Shown here: in pieces, positions 27,462 through 37,050 of the stretch
How the letters are laid out: each line of letters begins with the position of its first letter
How positions within the stretch are numbered: position 1 is the first letter of the stretch
Made by a program: the position numbers and the translations under genes
NCBI RefSeq assembly: GCF_015354345.1
Contig: NZ_JADKYS010000003.1
Coordinates: 216,856-280,855, forward strand
Direction of reading: 5' to 3'
DNA length: 64,000 nt
DNA from: Methylophilus sp. 14
Lineage (GTDB): Bacteria > Pseudomonadota > Gammaproteobacteria > Burkholderiales > Methylophilaceae
Notes under the pieces: generated by a model
What the model was told of the DNA's origin: nothing
The model's input: the letters and a program-made list of their open reading frames with translations, nothing else
Databases searched by the model: none

Positions 27462-30080
27462 ATGTTTTCTACCATCGTGAACAAGCTGGCGGCAGGGACT
27501 CGGGATTATCGGAACAATTTAGACCAGGTAGCGGAATTTAGCGCGCTAAAGTCTGAGATCAGCAAAGCAAGAGCCATTATTGAGCTGAGTGCCAAAGGCG
27601 ACATCAGCCTCGTCAATGACAATTTGTGTACGTCGTTAGGTTATAGCGCCAAGGAGTTGGTTGGCCAGCACCATCGTACCTTAGTGGCACGCGAAGAGGC
27701 TGCTAAGCCGGACTATGAACAATTCTGGAATGCCTTGCAAGGCGGCAAGTCACAAGTCGGCAGCTTTAAGCTGATCAACAAAGAGGGCGCTGAGACCTGG
27801 TTTCAGGGCTACTATGCGCCTGTGATGCAAGGCACGCAGTTGCGCAAAGTGGTGGCTTATTTGACCGATATTACGGTAGATAAGAAACGTAATCTGGCCT
27901 TACAAGAAGAAGAAAATGCATTGAATGAATCATTTGGCGTGATGGAATGTGATCTGCAAGGCAATATTCTGGCCTGCAACGACGTGTTCCTGAAGCCGCT
28001 GGGGTATCAACACGGCGAAGTGATTGGCAAACACATTTCGATGTTTTTAAAAGAAAATACGGCACAAAGCGCTGAATACAAGCAACTTTGGCAGAGGTTG
28101 AATAAAGGAGAAAACGCCAAGCTCGAAATCTGTCGCGTGGCTAAAAACGGCAGTGAGTTCTGGTTTAGCACCAGTTATGTGCCTATCATGGGCGCGGATG
28201 GCACCGTCTCTAAAGTCAAGGTGTACTCCTACTGTATCACCGAAGAAAAACAAAAACAGCTTAACTTTCAAGGGCAAGTCGCGGCGATTAATCAATCGCA
28301 AGCAGTGACTGAGTTCGATATCCATGGCAATGTGTTGGCCGCGAATCAGAACTTTTTGACATTAACTGGGTATACCCTGGATGAAGTCTTGGGCAAGCAT
28401 CACAGCATGTTTGTCAGTGAGCGTTACAAGGCCAGCCAGGAATACAAGGACTTTTGGGCCAAATTAAACCGTGGTCAGGCCGATGTCGGTGTGTACCACC
28501 GCTATGGCAAACAGGGTAAAGATATTTATCTGCAAGCGTCTTACAACCCCATCATGGGCTTGGATGGCAAGCCAGTCAAAGTGGTGAAATTCGCCACAGA
28601 TATTACACCGGCAGTATTGGCGGATCAGGCGCAAAAGGCCAAGGCACGCGAAGCGACCATGATCAAAAACGCACTCGAGGCCTCTTCTAATAGCTTGATG
28701 ATGGCGGACAAAGACGGGTTTATTACCTATATGAACCCGGCTGCACTTGATCTGATGCGTGAATCCAGCAAAACATTCAAACAGTTGTTCCCACACTTTG
28801 ATCCTGAAAAACTGATCGGCCAAAACTATGATGTGTTTCATAAAAACCCAGCGCATCAGCGTAATTTGCTCGGCGGCCTGACTGGCAAGCATCAGACAGA
28901 AATTGGCGTCGGTGATATGTTTTTCCGCCTGACTGCCAACCCGATTTTCGACAATGATGGCGAACGTCTGGGCACGGTGATTGAATGGGTAGACCAGACG
29001 CAGGAAAAGCGTGTGGAAAACCAGATCAGCGAAGCCTTGAAATTGGCGGTGGATGGCGACGTGACCTATAGACTGGACACCTCAATTGCTAAAGGTTCCG
29101 CAGTCGAAACCATGAACTCCATCAACCAGTTGCTGGATATCATGAACGACATCCTGATCAACGTGCGTGATGCCGGTGAAACCATTAATACCGCCGCGCA
29201 TGAAATCTCTAGCGGTAACAACGATTTGTCCAGCCGCACCGAGCAGCAGGCTTCTAACCTGGAAGAAACAGCGTCCAGCATGGAGCAACTGGCTTCTACC
29301 GTGAAACAGAACGCTGAAAACGCACGTCAGGCCAACCAAATGGCTGAAGCCGCCTCACAAGTGGCGATTCGTGGCGGTGAAGTGGTGGGTAACGTGGTGA
29401 CAACCATGAGCGCGATTAATGAAAGTGCCCGCAAAATTGAAGATATTATTTCTGTGATTGACGGTATTGCCTTCCAGACCAATATCCTGGCACTGAACGC
29501 GGCTGTAGAAGCGGCACGTGCAGGTGAGCAGGGCAGAGGTTTCGCGGTGGTGGCAGGTGAAGTACGCAACCTGGCGCAACGCTCTGCCAGTGCGGCCAAA
29601 GAGATCAAAGAACTGATCACTGACTCTGTGAATAAAACCACAGATGGCACAAAACTGGTAGAAAGTGCCGGTGAAACAATGCACGAAGTAGTGACCTCGG
29701 TACAACGCGTGACCGATATCATGAGTGAAATTACGGCGGCTTCTGCCGAGCAAAGCTCAGGCATTAATCAGGTCAACGATGCCGTGAACCATATGGATGA
29801 AGTCACCCAGCAAAACGCGGCCCTGGTGGAAGAGGCGGCAGCCGCTGCTGAGTCACTGGTTGAGCAGGCGTCTAACCTGATGGATACGGTGAACAGATTC
29901 AAATTGCGTGGTGGCGCGGCAACCAGCAGCCGTGCTTCTAGCCCACGTCCGGCCACAGTCAGCCGCCCTGCGGCAGCGCCTGTGAGCAAAGCCAAGCCGG
30001 TGGCAGCACAAAGTCATGCAGTCAGCCAGCCCAAGGCGTTAAAAACCGGCACTGATGATAATGATTGGGAAGAGTTTTAA
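27462..30080 (+). CDS. Soluble chemoreceptor with four PAS domains and DWEEF tether
   Basis: 872 residues, no transmembrane helix visible, so an Aer/cytosolic-type receptor. Four PAS modules (about 30-145, 150-265, 270-390, 400-520) of the PAS_9-like type with repeated landmarks (GY...E..G.HH/H.SMF...Y..FW..L..G). A single HAMP-like stretch is followed by the signalling domain with hairpin tip [32 protein letters not shown]. The C-terminus [11 protein letters not shown] is the pentapeptide that tethers CheR/CheB. Likely senses redox, oxygen or metabolic state. AAGGA precedes the ATG. Confidence 0.92.
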   Translation: MFSTIVNKLAAGTRDYRNNLDQVAEFSALKSEISKARAIIELSAKGDISLVNDNLCTSLGYSAKELVGQHHRTLVAREEAAKPDYEQFWNALQGGKSQVGSFKLINKEGAETWFQGYYAPVMQGTQLRKVVAYLTDITVDKKRNLALQEEENALNESFGVMECDLQGNILACNDVFLKPLGYQHGEVIGKHISMFLKENTAQSAEYKQLWQRLNKGENAKLEICRVAKNGSEFWFSTSYVPIMGADGTVSKVKVYSYCITEEKQKQLNFQGQVAAINQSQAVTEFDIHGNVLAANQNFLTLTGYTLDEVLGKHHSMFVSERYKASQEYKDFWAKLNRGQADVGVYHRYGKQGKDIYLQASYNPIMGLDGKPVKVVKFATDITPAVLADQAQKAKAREATMIKNALEASSNSLMMADKDGFITYMNPAALDLMRESSKTFKQLFPHFDPEKLIGQNYDVFHKNPAHQRNLLGGLTGKHQTEIGVGDMFFRLTANPIFDNDGERLGTVIEWVDQTQEKRVENQISEALKLAVDGDVTYRLDTSIAKGSAVETMNSINQLLDIMNDILINVRDAGETINTAAHEISSGNNDLSSRTEQQASNLEETASSMEQLASTVKQNAENARQANQMAEAASQVAIRGGEVVGNVVTTMSAINESARKIEDIISVIDGIAFQTNILALNAAVEAARAGEQGRGFAVVAGEVRNLAQRSASAAKEIKELITDSVNKTTDGTKLVESAGETMHEVVTSVQRVTDIMSEITAASAEQSSGINQVNDAVNHMDEVTQQNAALVEEAAAAAESLVEQASNLMDTVNRFKLRGGAATSSRASSPRPATVSRPAAAPVSKAKPVAAQSHAVSQPKALKTGTDDNDWEEF

Positions 30081-30130
30081 TGTCCCTGTCTGATTAATCT
30101 GTCTGCTTGTTTCTGTGAGAGGAAAAGCCC

Positions 30131-30217
30131 ATGACAAATGTTCTTCTGAAAGTGTTTGCTGCCCTGGTTGAAGGCTTTTTGTTGTGGGCATCGGCAGTGA
30201 TTGGTTATCCCTTATAA
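30131..30217 (+). CDS. Possible 28-residue hydrophobic peptide
   Basis: A short frame (begins MTNVLLKVFAALVEG, ends VIGYPL) with a GAGGAAAAG site before the ATG. It has one hydrophobic helix, long enough to span the membrane, and lies between two receptor genes with a terminator 65 bases behind it. No family recognised; coding is uncertain because the frame is so short. Confidence 0.3.
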   Translation: MTNVLLKVFAALVEGFLLWASAVIGYPL

Positions 30218-30281
30218 CGGATATTTCTTAATAAAGGGTGTCATTCGCGATCAATCATGATGCCCACGCGGTAACGTTTAC

Positions 30282-30305
30282 AAACCGACGAAAGTCGGTT
30301 TTTTT
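30282..30305 (+). terminator. Rho-independent terminator
   Basis: Stem AAACCGAC/GTCGGTTT (8 bp) with loop GAAA and a following T-run. Ends the transcript coming from the motA-cheA-cheW-mcp run and so separates it from the next receptor gene. Confidence 0.85.
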
Positions 30306-30443
30306 ATGTCTGCTGTAACCATGAATAAGACCGTGATTTCCTGTTTTATTCCGACATATTGTTTGAACTGTTTTTGACATAATCAGAGGGTGAAAAAGTA
30401 ATGCTTGTATCAATATTTTAGCTGTAATTTAATTTAGGAATCC

Positions 30444-33400
30444 ATGATGACAATTGCAAAACGCATGTATCTTTTGATTGCCACTTGCGCATTAGCGATG
30501 GTGGTTCTGATCGGGGTCACCTTAAACGAAATCGTTAAAGTCTATGACACGACCAATCAAGCCAACGTGAATACTATCCCTAGTATTCTTGAACTGTCCA
30601 AAGCGCAAAACTACTATCAAAGATTGCGCCTGAATGTGTTGCGCCACGTGAGCGTGACCACGCCTGCCGAAAAGGAAAAATTGGCAACGCAAATTCAGGA
30701 TCGTAAAACGGTTGTCGAAGAGTCACTGACGCACTACCAGGACCTGGTGTCTAGTGATCAGGACCAGGCATTGCTGACTGCTGAAAAAGAGATGCTGAAT
30801 CGCTATTTTGTGCAAATGACGGATGTGTTGCGTTTGTCAGACATCGGTGCGCCTGAAGCGCCTGAGGCCTTGAAACAAGCTGACAAGCTGGCACTGGAAG
30901 TAGCTGACAAGATGGATGAGCATATGCTCTATAACCAGAAAACCAGCCTGGAGCTTGCTGCACATGCAGCCAGCATCAAACAGAGCGCCGTATGGCAATC
31001 CTCTGCCATTGCTTTGCTATGCCTAGCGGCGATTGTTGCGTTTGGCATGCTGATTACCAAACGTCTGCGTGCGCAACTGGGTGTTGAGCCAGGTGAGTTG
31101 GCACAGATTGCCCACAACCTGGTAGAGGGTAACCTGAACCAGAAAATTGCACTGGCGACTAACGATAAGTCTAGTGTTGCGTACTCTATTGTGGGCCTGC
31201 AACGTACATTGGATGGCCTGGTGCAATCACTGAATTACGTGAGCCAGCAACATGATGAAGGTGATATTGACTGCAATGTCGATCAATCTCGCTTTAAAGG
31301 TGGTTATTCTGAAATGGCCGCAGGCATCAATAAAATGGTGGCTGGCCATATTGCCATGAACCGCAGTGCGATTGAGGTAGTAAAAGCCTTTGGTGAAGGT
31401 AACCTGGATGTGCCATTGCAGAAATTCCCTGGCAAAAAAGCCTTTGTGAATGAGGCCATTGAGCAAGTCAGAGCCAATATCAAGGCATTGGTCGCGGATG
31501 TTGACGCATTGGCACACGGCGCAGTTGAAGGCAATTTGTCCGCACGTGCAGATGCCAGCAAATACCATGGTGATTTCCGTACTATTGTGCAAGGCATGAA
31601 TAACACGCTGGATGCGCTGATTACGCCACTAAACGTGACCGCACGCTATATTGCGGATATTTCAAAAGGTGAGATCCCAGCCAAAATCAGTGATCATTAC
31701 AATGGCGATTTCAATACCATTAAAAACAACCTCAACCAGTGTATTGATGCTATCAACACATTGATTTCAGAAATGACACACATGAGCTCCGAGCACGATA
31801 TTGGTGAAATCGACGTGCGCATTAACGCCGCTAAATTCGAGGGTGCCTACCGTGTGATGGCTGAAGGTGTGAATGAAATGGTTGAAGAGCATATCAACAC
31901 CAAGAAAAAAGCCATTGCATGTGTGAGTGGCATGGGTGAAGGTGATTTTGATGCGCCATTAGAGCAGTTCCCACGTAAGAAAGCCTTTATTAACGTGGCC
32001 ATTGAGCAGGTGCGTAGCAACCTCAAGGCCTTGAACGACGATACTTTGATGCTGGCGGATGCCGCGAAAGAAGGTCGGATTACTGTTCGCGCTGATGCCA
32101 GCCGCCATCCGGGTGGTTTCAGCGATATCATCCAGGGCATTAACAATACGCTGGATCTGATTGTCGAACCGATTATGGCGGTTTCAGAAGCGGTTGAAAC
32201 GATTACCACGGCTGCAAATGAAATCTCCAGTGGTAACTCCGACTTGTCCGCGCGTACCGAGCAACAGGCGTCCAGCCTGGAGCAAACAGCGGCGAGCATG
32301 GAAGAGTTAGCCTCTACCGTGAAACAGAATGCTGAGAACGCCAAACAGGCGAACCAGCTGGCACTGACAGCTTCAGGCGTCGCAGTCAAAGGCGGTGAAG
32401 TGGTCAACGAAGTGGTTGCCACCATGAGTGCCATTAACGAAAGTGCGAAAAAGATCGAGGACATCATCTCGGTGATTGACGGTATTGCCTTCCAGACCAA
32501 CATCCTGGCCTTGAACGCTGCGGTAGAAGCGGCGCGTGCAGGTGAGCAGGGCCGTGGCTTTGCGGTGGTCGCTGGTGAAGTACGTAACCTGGCGCAACGC
32601 TCAGCCAGTGCCGCTAAAGAGATCAAAGAACTGATCACCGACTCTGTGAATAAAACCACAGAAGGCACCAAACTGGTCGAAAACGCGGGTAACACCATGG
32701 AAGAAGTGGTTTCCTCTGTACAGCGCGTGGCAGATATCATCAGTGAGATCTCTGCTGCATCTACCGAGCAGACCACGGGGATTGACCAGGTGAACCAGGC
32801 TGTGACCAGCATGGATGAAACTACGCAACAGAACGCGGCCTTGGTTGAAGAGGCAGCTGCTGCGGCTGAATCGCTGGTGGATCAGGCCAACCAACTGACT
32901 GCCGCTATCAGCCAGTTTAAACTTGACGGGCACAGTGTTGGTGGCCACGCAAGAAGCAGCACCCAGCATTATCAGGCACCATCCAAAACAGTTACGAGCT
33001 TCTCCGGTGCCCATGGAGGAGCCGTCGCAAAAAAGTTCTCTTTGGATGATGCGAGCAAGGCGCATGACCAATGGAAGACGCGCCTCATCGACTACATGAA
33101 TGGACGGCACAAAGAAACGATCAATCATGCCGATGCAGCCAGCGACCATAAGTGCGATCTGGGTAAGTGGATATACGGCGAAGGCAAGCAGCACGGCCAT
33201 CGCAAGGAGTTTAGAGAGCTGAAAGATGCGCATGCCCATTTTCACCAGAGTGTCGGTGAGATTGTCGAGTCGGTGGCGGCGAAAAATCTCGATAAAGCCA
33301 AGTTCTTGCTAGGCGGCGATTTCTCCAGGCGATCGAAGGAAACACATGCTGCGATTAATCAATTATCCAGAGTCTTGTCTGGTGGTGGTCATGCCCCACC

Positions 33401-33473
33401 TGCGGCGAGACCTGCCATGGCCAGTACCTTTAAGAAAACGGGCACCGATGATGGCGATTGGGAAGAGTTTTAA
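30444..33473 (+). CDS. Chemoreceptor with tandem HAMP-type repeats and C-terminal CZB zinc domain
   Basis: 1009 residues. TM1 (about 10-28), a four-helix periplasmic sensor of about 145 residues, TM2 (about 180-202), then an unusually long array of HAMP-like units (about 205-590; repeated [26 protein letters not shown] segments), signalling domain with the [14 protein letters not shown] end, and a CZB domain (about 860-970) with the zinc ligand pattern AHDQW, CDLGKW and DAHAHFH. Ends [14 protein letters not shown] domains sense zinc or oxidants such as HOCl in other bacteria. Confidence 0.92.
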   Translation: MMTIAKRMYLLIATCALAMVVLIGVTLNEIVKVYDTTNQANVNTIPSILELSKAQNYYQRLRLNVLRHVSVTTPAEKEKLATQIQDRKTVVEESLTHYQDLVSSDQDQALLTAEKEMLNRYFVQMTDVLRLSDIGAPEAPEALKQADKLALEVADKMDEHMLYNQKTSLELAAHAASIKQSAVWQSSAIALLCLAAIVAFGMLITKRLRAQLGVEPGELAQIAHNLVEGNLNQKIALATNDKSSVAYSIVGLQRTLDGLVQSLNYVSQQHDEGDIDCNVDQSRFKGGYSEMAAGINKMVAGHIAMNRSAIEVVKAFGEGNLDVPLQKFPGKKAFVNEAIEQVRANIKALVADVDALAHGAVEGNLSARADASKYHGDFRTIVQGMNNTLDALITPLNVTARYIADISKGEIPAKISDHYNGDFNTIKNNLNQCIDAINTLISEMTHMSSEHDIGEIDVRINAAKFEGAYRVMAEGVNEMVEEHINTKKKAIACVSGMGEGDFDAPLEQFPRKKAFINVAIEQVRSNLKALNDDTLMLADAAKEGRITVRADASRHPGGFSDIIQGINNTLDLIVEPIMAVSEAVETITTAANEISSGNSDLSARTEQQASSLEQTAASMEELASTVKQNAENAKQANQLALTASGVAVKGGEVVNEVVATMSAINESAKKIEDIISVIDGIAFQTNILALNAAVEAARAGEQGRGFAVVAGEVRNLAQRSASAAKEIKELITDSVNKTTEGTKLVENAGNTMEEVVSSVQRVADIISEISAASTEQTTGIDQVNQAVTSMDETTQQNAALVEEAAAAAESLVDQANQLTAAISQFKLDGHSVGGHARSSTQHYQAPSKTVTSFSGAHGGAVAKKFSLDDASKAHDQWKTRLIDYMNGRHKETINHADAASDHKCDLGKWIYGEGKQHGHRKEFRELKDAHAHFHQSVGEIVESVAAKNLDKAKFLLGGDFSRRSKETHAAINQLSRVLSGGGHAPPAARPAMASTFKKTGTDDGDWEEF
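32213..32899 (+). repeat. Receptor signalling-domain repeat, copy 1
   Basis: This stretch aligns without gaps to 35851-36537 (constant offset of 3638 bases). Long runs are identical including silent positions, for example around 32262-32420. Points to recent duplication or gene conversion between the two receptor genes. Confidence 0.85.
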
Positions 33474-33488
33474 CCCGGATTGATCCAG

Positions 33489-33520
33489 AAAAAGCCGACT
33501 GTTAAACAGTCGGCTTTTTT
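33489..33520 (+). terminator. Rho-independent terminator
   Basis: Stem AGCCGACTGT/ACAGTCGGCT with a three-base loop and six Ts, directly after the CZB receptor gene. Confidence 0.9.
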
Positions 33521-33555
33521 ATTGTAACTAAAGTGTTAAACCCGCTGTTTATGGC

Positions 33556-33582
33556 TAAAGAATAAGCTGTGCCTGTCGTAAA
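33556..33582 (+). promoter_or_regulatory. Candidate sigma-28 (FliA) promoter
   Basis: TAAAGAAT, 11 bases, GTCGTAAA. Against the FliA consensus TAAAGTTT-N11-GCCGATAA this keeps TAAAG and G-CG--AA with exactly the right spacing (11 of 16 bases). It lies 60 bases before the ATG of the small secreted protein. A second TAAAGAAT at 33596 has no matching -10. Confidence 0.4.
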
Positions 33583-33641
33583 AGTAACTAAGTGGTAAAG
33601 AATAACCACTGTTGTTTTTTGTTAAATCGTATGGAGACTTT

Positions 33642-33866
33642 ATGAAAAAAACTTTGAACACAGCCCTGACTATCGTTGCGTTATCCGCTTTCTCGGCACC
33701 AATCTTCGCCGCTGAAGTATGTACCGTTTCGATGATGGGTCGCGTTTGTTATGAAGAAGGCAGTGCTGAACTGACTTCTTCACACATGAAAGGCGACGCA
33801 GTTGCAGAGGCCGGTGCTGCCAAGAAAAAAGTAGAAGTTGCTGACGCTTCAAAAGCGAAGAAATAA
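33642..33866 (+). CDS. Small secreted protein of unknown function
   Basis: 74 residues from ATG 33642, which has GGAG five bases upstream (the longer frame from 33612 lacks a site). N-terminal signal peptide MKKTLNTALTIVALSAFSAPIFA with likely cleavage before AEVC in two steps of recognition: Lys-rich start, hydrophobic core. The mature part has two cysteines (CTVSMMGRVC) that could form a disulfide, and ends in a Lys/Ala-rich tail. Single gene between two terminators within the chemotaxis cluster. Family not recognised. Confidence 0.7.
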   Translation: MKKTLNTALTIVALSAFSAPIFAAEVCTVSMMGRVCYEEGSAELTSSHMKGDAVAEAGAAKKKVEVADASKAKK

Positions 33867-33886
33867 TCGACTTTTTTCTGACAGAG

Positions 33887-33914
33887 AATCCCCCTGTTTT
33901 TAGGGGGATTTTTT
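33887..33914 (+). terminator. Rho-independent terminator
   Basis: Stem AATCCCCC/GGGGGATT with an eight-base loop and a T-run, behind the small secreted protein gene. Confidence 0.85.
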
Positions 33915-34078
33915 ATGGGTTTTCATCATGCGTCCTCGGCAGTAAAAGTAAAAACTTGAGCGAAAACAAAGCGGCGAAAACGGTGTTTATTAAGGTTTAG
34001 CTTGCCAGGGTATTAGCCGAAAATATAAGAAAGCCAAAATGGCTATAGAGATCAAAAACGGATTTAGGAGTCTAAATT

Positions 34079-36775
34079 ATGAGTGTTGCTAAGAGAATGT
34101 ACATTCTGATTGCCGTCGCAGCTTTGGGGTTGTTCCTGCTGGCGGGAGTGAGTTATTTTCAAACTGACCGGGTATTTAAATATACCAATTTTGCCAATGA
34201 AATGGCAGCGCCGAGTATTGAAATCCTCGACGACTCCTTGGGTGAGTTTGAAAAGCTCAACAGCCTGATTTGGCAGCATATGCTGAACACCGATAACGGT
34301 AAAATGCAGCTTATCGAAAAAGAAGTCGCTGAGACGCACGGTAAACTGATGGCCGCTTTGAAGCGCTATGACAACTTTATCAGCGATGCGCAAGATAAAC
34401 AGTTGCTGGCCAAGGATTATGAGGCAATCAAAGCCTATGACGTGTTGGGCAGTAATACCCTGACCTTGTCACTCTCTAACAAGAAAACAGAGGCGAGAGA
34501 TGCCTTGTTGGCAAACCAGGCGGTGATAGAGGGGGTACAAAAAGCCATCCGTGAGCACAGACAATTCAACAACAAGTTGGCCAAAGACAGTGCGACGCAA
34601 GCGGCTGTTGTTAAACAAAGCGCACTCTTTATGCTGATTGGCATTGCGCTGGCTGCATTAGCGGTGGTAGTGTCGATTGGTGTGTATATCAAACGTAATA
34701 TGTTCAAGCAATTGGGCATGGAACCTGCTGAGTTAACAGTGATTGCGCGCAACTTTGTGGAAGGCAATCTGAACCAGAAAATTACCCTGCCAGAAGATGA
34801 CAAGTCCAGTGTGGCTTACTCTATTCGTGTGCTGCAACGTACGCTGGATGGTTTGGTGCAATCCCTGGGCTATGTCAGCCAGCAACACGATGAAGGCGAT
34901 ATCGACTGCACCGTGGACGAAACACGCTTTAAAGGTGGTTATTCCGAGATGGCCGCAGGCATCAACAAAATGGTGGCTGGCCACATTGCGATGAACCGTA
35001 GTGCGATTGAAGTGGTGAAAGCGTTTGGTGAAGGCAATCTGGATGTGCCGCTGGAGCAGTTCCCAGGCAAGAAAGCGTTTGTGAATGAGGCGATTGAGCA
35101 AGTACGCAGCAATATCAAACGCCTGGTGAGCGATGCAGACCAACTGGCACACGCCGCGGTGGAAGGAAACTTGTCTACCCGTGCCAACGCCAGCCAGCAC
35201 CAAGGTGACTTCCGCGCGATTGTGGAAGGCATGAACAGCACGCTGGATGCGGTGGTCAAACCATTGAATGTGACTTCAAGCTACCTGGATAACATTGCCA
35301 AAGGCGTGATCCCAGCCAGCATTCAAGACCAATACCCAGGCGATTACAGCCTGATTATCAACAACCTCAATACTTGTATTGCGGCGGTGAATGCACTGGT
35401 GGCCGATGCCAATAAACTGGCACAAGCTGCGCAGGATGGTCAGTTGTCTACCCGTGCCGATACCCATCAGCATAATGGTGACTTCCGTAAGGTGATTGAA
35501 GGCCTGAATGGCACGCTGGATGCAGTGGTCAAACCACTGACAGTGACTTCAGAATATCTGGACAATATTGCCAAAGGCCATATTCCAGCCACGATTTCTG
35601 AGCATTATCCAGGTGATTACAGCCAGATGATTACCAACCTGAATACCAGCATTGAAGCCGTGAATGCCTTGGTGGCTGACACCAGCATGCTGGCAGAAGC
35701 ATCTAAAGAAGGCCGCATCACCGTGCGTGCCGACGTGGATAAACACAATGGTGATTTCCGCAAGATTATTGAAGGGGTGAACAACACACTGGATCTGATT
35801 GTAGAGCCGATTATTGCTGTCACCGAGGCAGTCGAAACGATCACAACAGCAGCGAATGAGATCTCCAGCGGTAACTCCGACTTGTCTGCCCGTACCGAGC
35901 AACAGGCGTCCAGCCTGGAGCAAACAGCGGCGAGCATGGAAGAGTTAGCCTCTACCGTGAAACAGAATGCTGAGAATGCCAAACAGGCGAACCAGCTGGC
36001 ACTGACAGCTTCAGGCGTCGCAGTCAAAGGCGGTGAAGTGGTCAACGAAGTGGTTGCCACCATGAGTGCAATCAACGAAAGTGCGAAGAAGATCGAAGAC
36101 ATTATTTCTGTCATCGATGGCATTGCCTTCCAAACCAACATCCTGGCCTTGAACGCTGCGGTGGAAGCTGCACGTGCAGGCGAGCAGGGCCGTGGCTTTG
36201 CGGTGGTCGCTGGTGAAGTGCGTAACCTGGCGCAACGCTCAGCCAGTGCTGCGAAAGAGATTAAAGAGCTGATTACGGATTCTGTGAATAAAACCACAGA
36301 AGGCACCAAACTGGTCGAGAACGCGGGTAACACGATGGAAGAAGTGGTTTCCTCTGTACAGCGCGTGGCAGATATCATCAGTGAGATCTCTGCTGCATCT
36401 ACCGAGCAGACCACCGGCATTGACCAGGTGAACCAGGCCGTGACCAGCATGGATGAAACCACGCAACAAAACGCGGCCTTGGTGGAAGAGGCAGCAGCAG
36501 CAGCTGAGTCCTTGGTTGATCAGGCCAACCAACTGGCCGATGCGGTTAGCCAGTTCAAGCTTGAAGGGCGTGTTGGCGGTGGCTTCGGCCACAGCAGCCA
36601 GTCCAGCGGTTTTAAAGCAAGCCATTCTGCGCCTGCGCCAACACCCTCGGTGTCTAGCAGTTTCAGTAGTGCATCGTCCGGGCGACCTGTGGCGGCACCC
36701 AAACCGCAGGCCAGCCCCGCGCCCAAGATATCGGCCAAAACAGGCACCGATGATAGTGATTGGGAAGAGTTTTAA
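34079..36775 (+). CDS. Transmembrane chemoreceptor with tandem HAMP-type repeats and DWEEF tether
   Basis: 898 residues. TM1 (about 10-28), four-helix sensor, TM2 (about 180-203), then a repeated array in which [42 protein letters not shown] units recur (read each as a separate copy), then the signalling domain. Ends [11 protein letters not shown]. Its signalling half is almost base-for-base the same as that of the preceding CZB receptor (see repeats), but it lacks the CZB domain. Ligand unknown. Confidence 0.92.
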   Translation: MSVAKRMYILIAVAALGLFLLAGVSYFQTDRVFKYTNFANEMAAPSIEILDDSLGEFEKLNSLIWQHMLNTDNGKMQLIEKEVAETHGKLMAALKRYDNFISDAQDKQLLAKDYEAIKAYDVLGSNTLTLSLSNKKTEARDALLANQAVIEGVQKAIREHRQFNNKLAKDSATQAAVVKQSALFMLIGIALAALAVVVSIGVYIKRNMFKQLGMEPAELTVIARNFVEGNLNQKITLPEDDKSSVAYSIRVLQRTLDGLVQSLGYVSQQHDEGDIDCTVDETRFKGGYSEMAAGINKMVAGHIAMNRSAIEVVKAFGEGNLDVPLEQFPGKKAFVNEAIEQVRSNIKRLVSDADQLAHAAVEGNLSTRANASQHQGDFRAIVEGMNSTLDAVVKPLNVTSSYLDNIAKGVIPASIQDQYPGDYSLIINNLNTCIAAVNALVADANKLAQAAQDGQLSTRADTHQHNGDFRKVIEGLNGTLDAVVKPLTVTSEYLDNIAKGHIPATISEHYPGDYSQMITNLNTSIEAVNALVADTSMLAEASKEGRITVRADVDKHNGDFRKIIEGVNNTLDLIVEPIIAVTEAVETITTAANEISSGNSDLSARTEQQASSLEQTAASMEELASTVKQNAENAKQANQLALTASGVAVKGGEVVNEVVATMSAINESAKKIEDIISVIDGIAFQTNILALNAAVEAARAGEQGRGFAVVAGEVRNLAQRSASAAKEIKELITDSVNKTTEGTKLVENAGNTMEEVVSSVQRVADIISEISAASTEQTTGIDQVNQAVTSMDETTQQNAALVEEAAAAAESLVDQANQLADAVSQFKLEGRVGGGFGHSSQSSGFKASHSAPAPTPSVSSSFSSASSGRPVAAPKPQASPAPKISAKTGTDDSDWEEF
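35851..36537 (+). repeat. Receptor signalling-domain repeat, copy 2
   Basis: Partner of 32213-32899; same frame and orientation. Differences cluster in blocks (for example 36070-36140 and 36250-36290) between identical blocks, the pattern expected from patchy gene conversion. Confidence 0.85.
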
Positions 36776-36792
36776 CAGGAAGTAAACCACAA

Positions 36793-36822
36793 AAAACCGG
36801 CTGTTGATGCAGCCGGTTTTTT
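36793..36822 (+). terminator. Rho-independent terminator
   Basis: Stem AAAACCGGCTG/CAGCCGGTTTT with a six-base loop, followed by TT, after the receptor gene at 34079. Confidence 0.88.
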
Positions 36823-37050
36823 GTTGGCTAAGGATCACGCACATCGCTGCCACGCCTTGTAAAAAGCCAGTCTGGCCATGATGCGCATTTGAATTTCTTT
36901 AGGGTTGCAATTACAGCAAAAGAGCCGAGATTCCCCTTTTTACAGGCAATTCAATTCGGGCCCGAATGTTGAATAATCATCAACATAGGCCAACAAACAA
37001 GATTAACAGGCCAGTAACCGGGATTTGGAATCAATTAAGGAGTGGCAAGC

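Noticed and set aside
31847..32812. Long minus-strand frame opposite a receptor signalling domain (also 35617-36462)
   Set aside because: Serine/threonine/alanine-rich shadow caused by codon bias of the receptor genes; same artefact at both repeat copies.
34003..34040. FliA-like promoter before the receptor at 34079
   Set aside because: TAAGGTTT and GCCGAAAA are present but 17 bases apart instead of 11.
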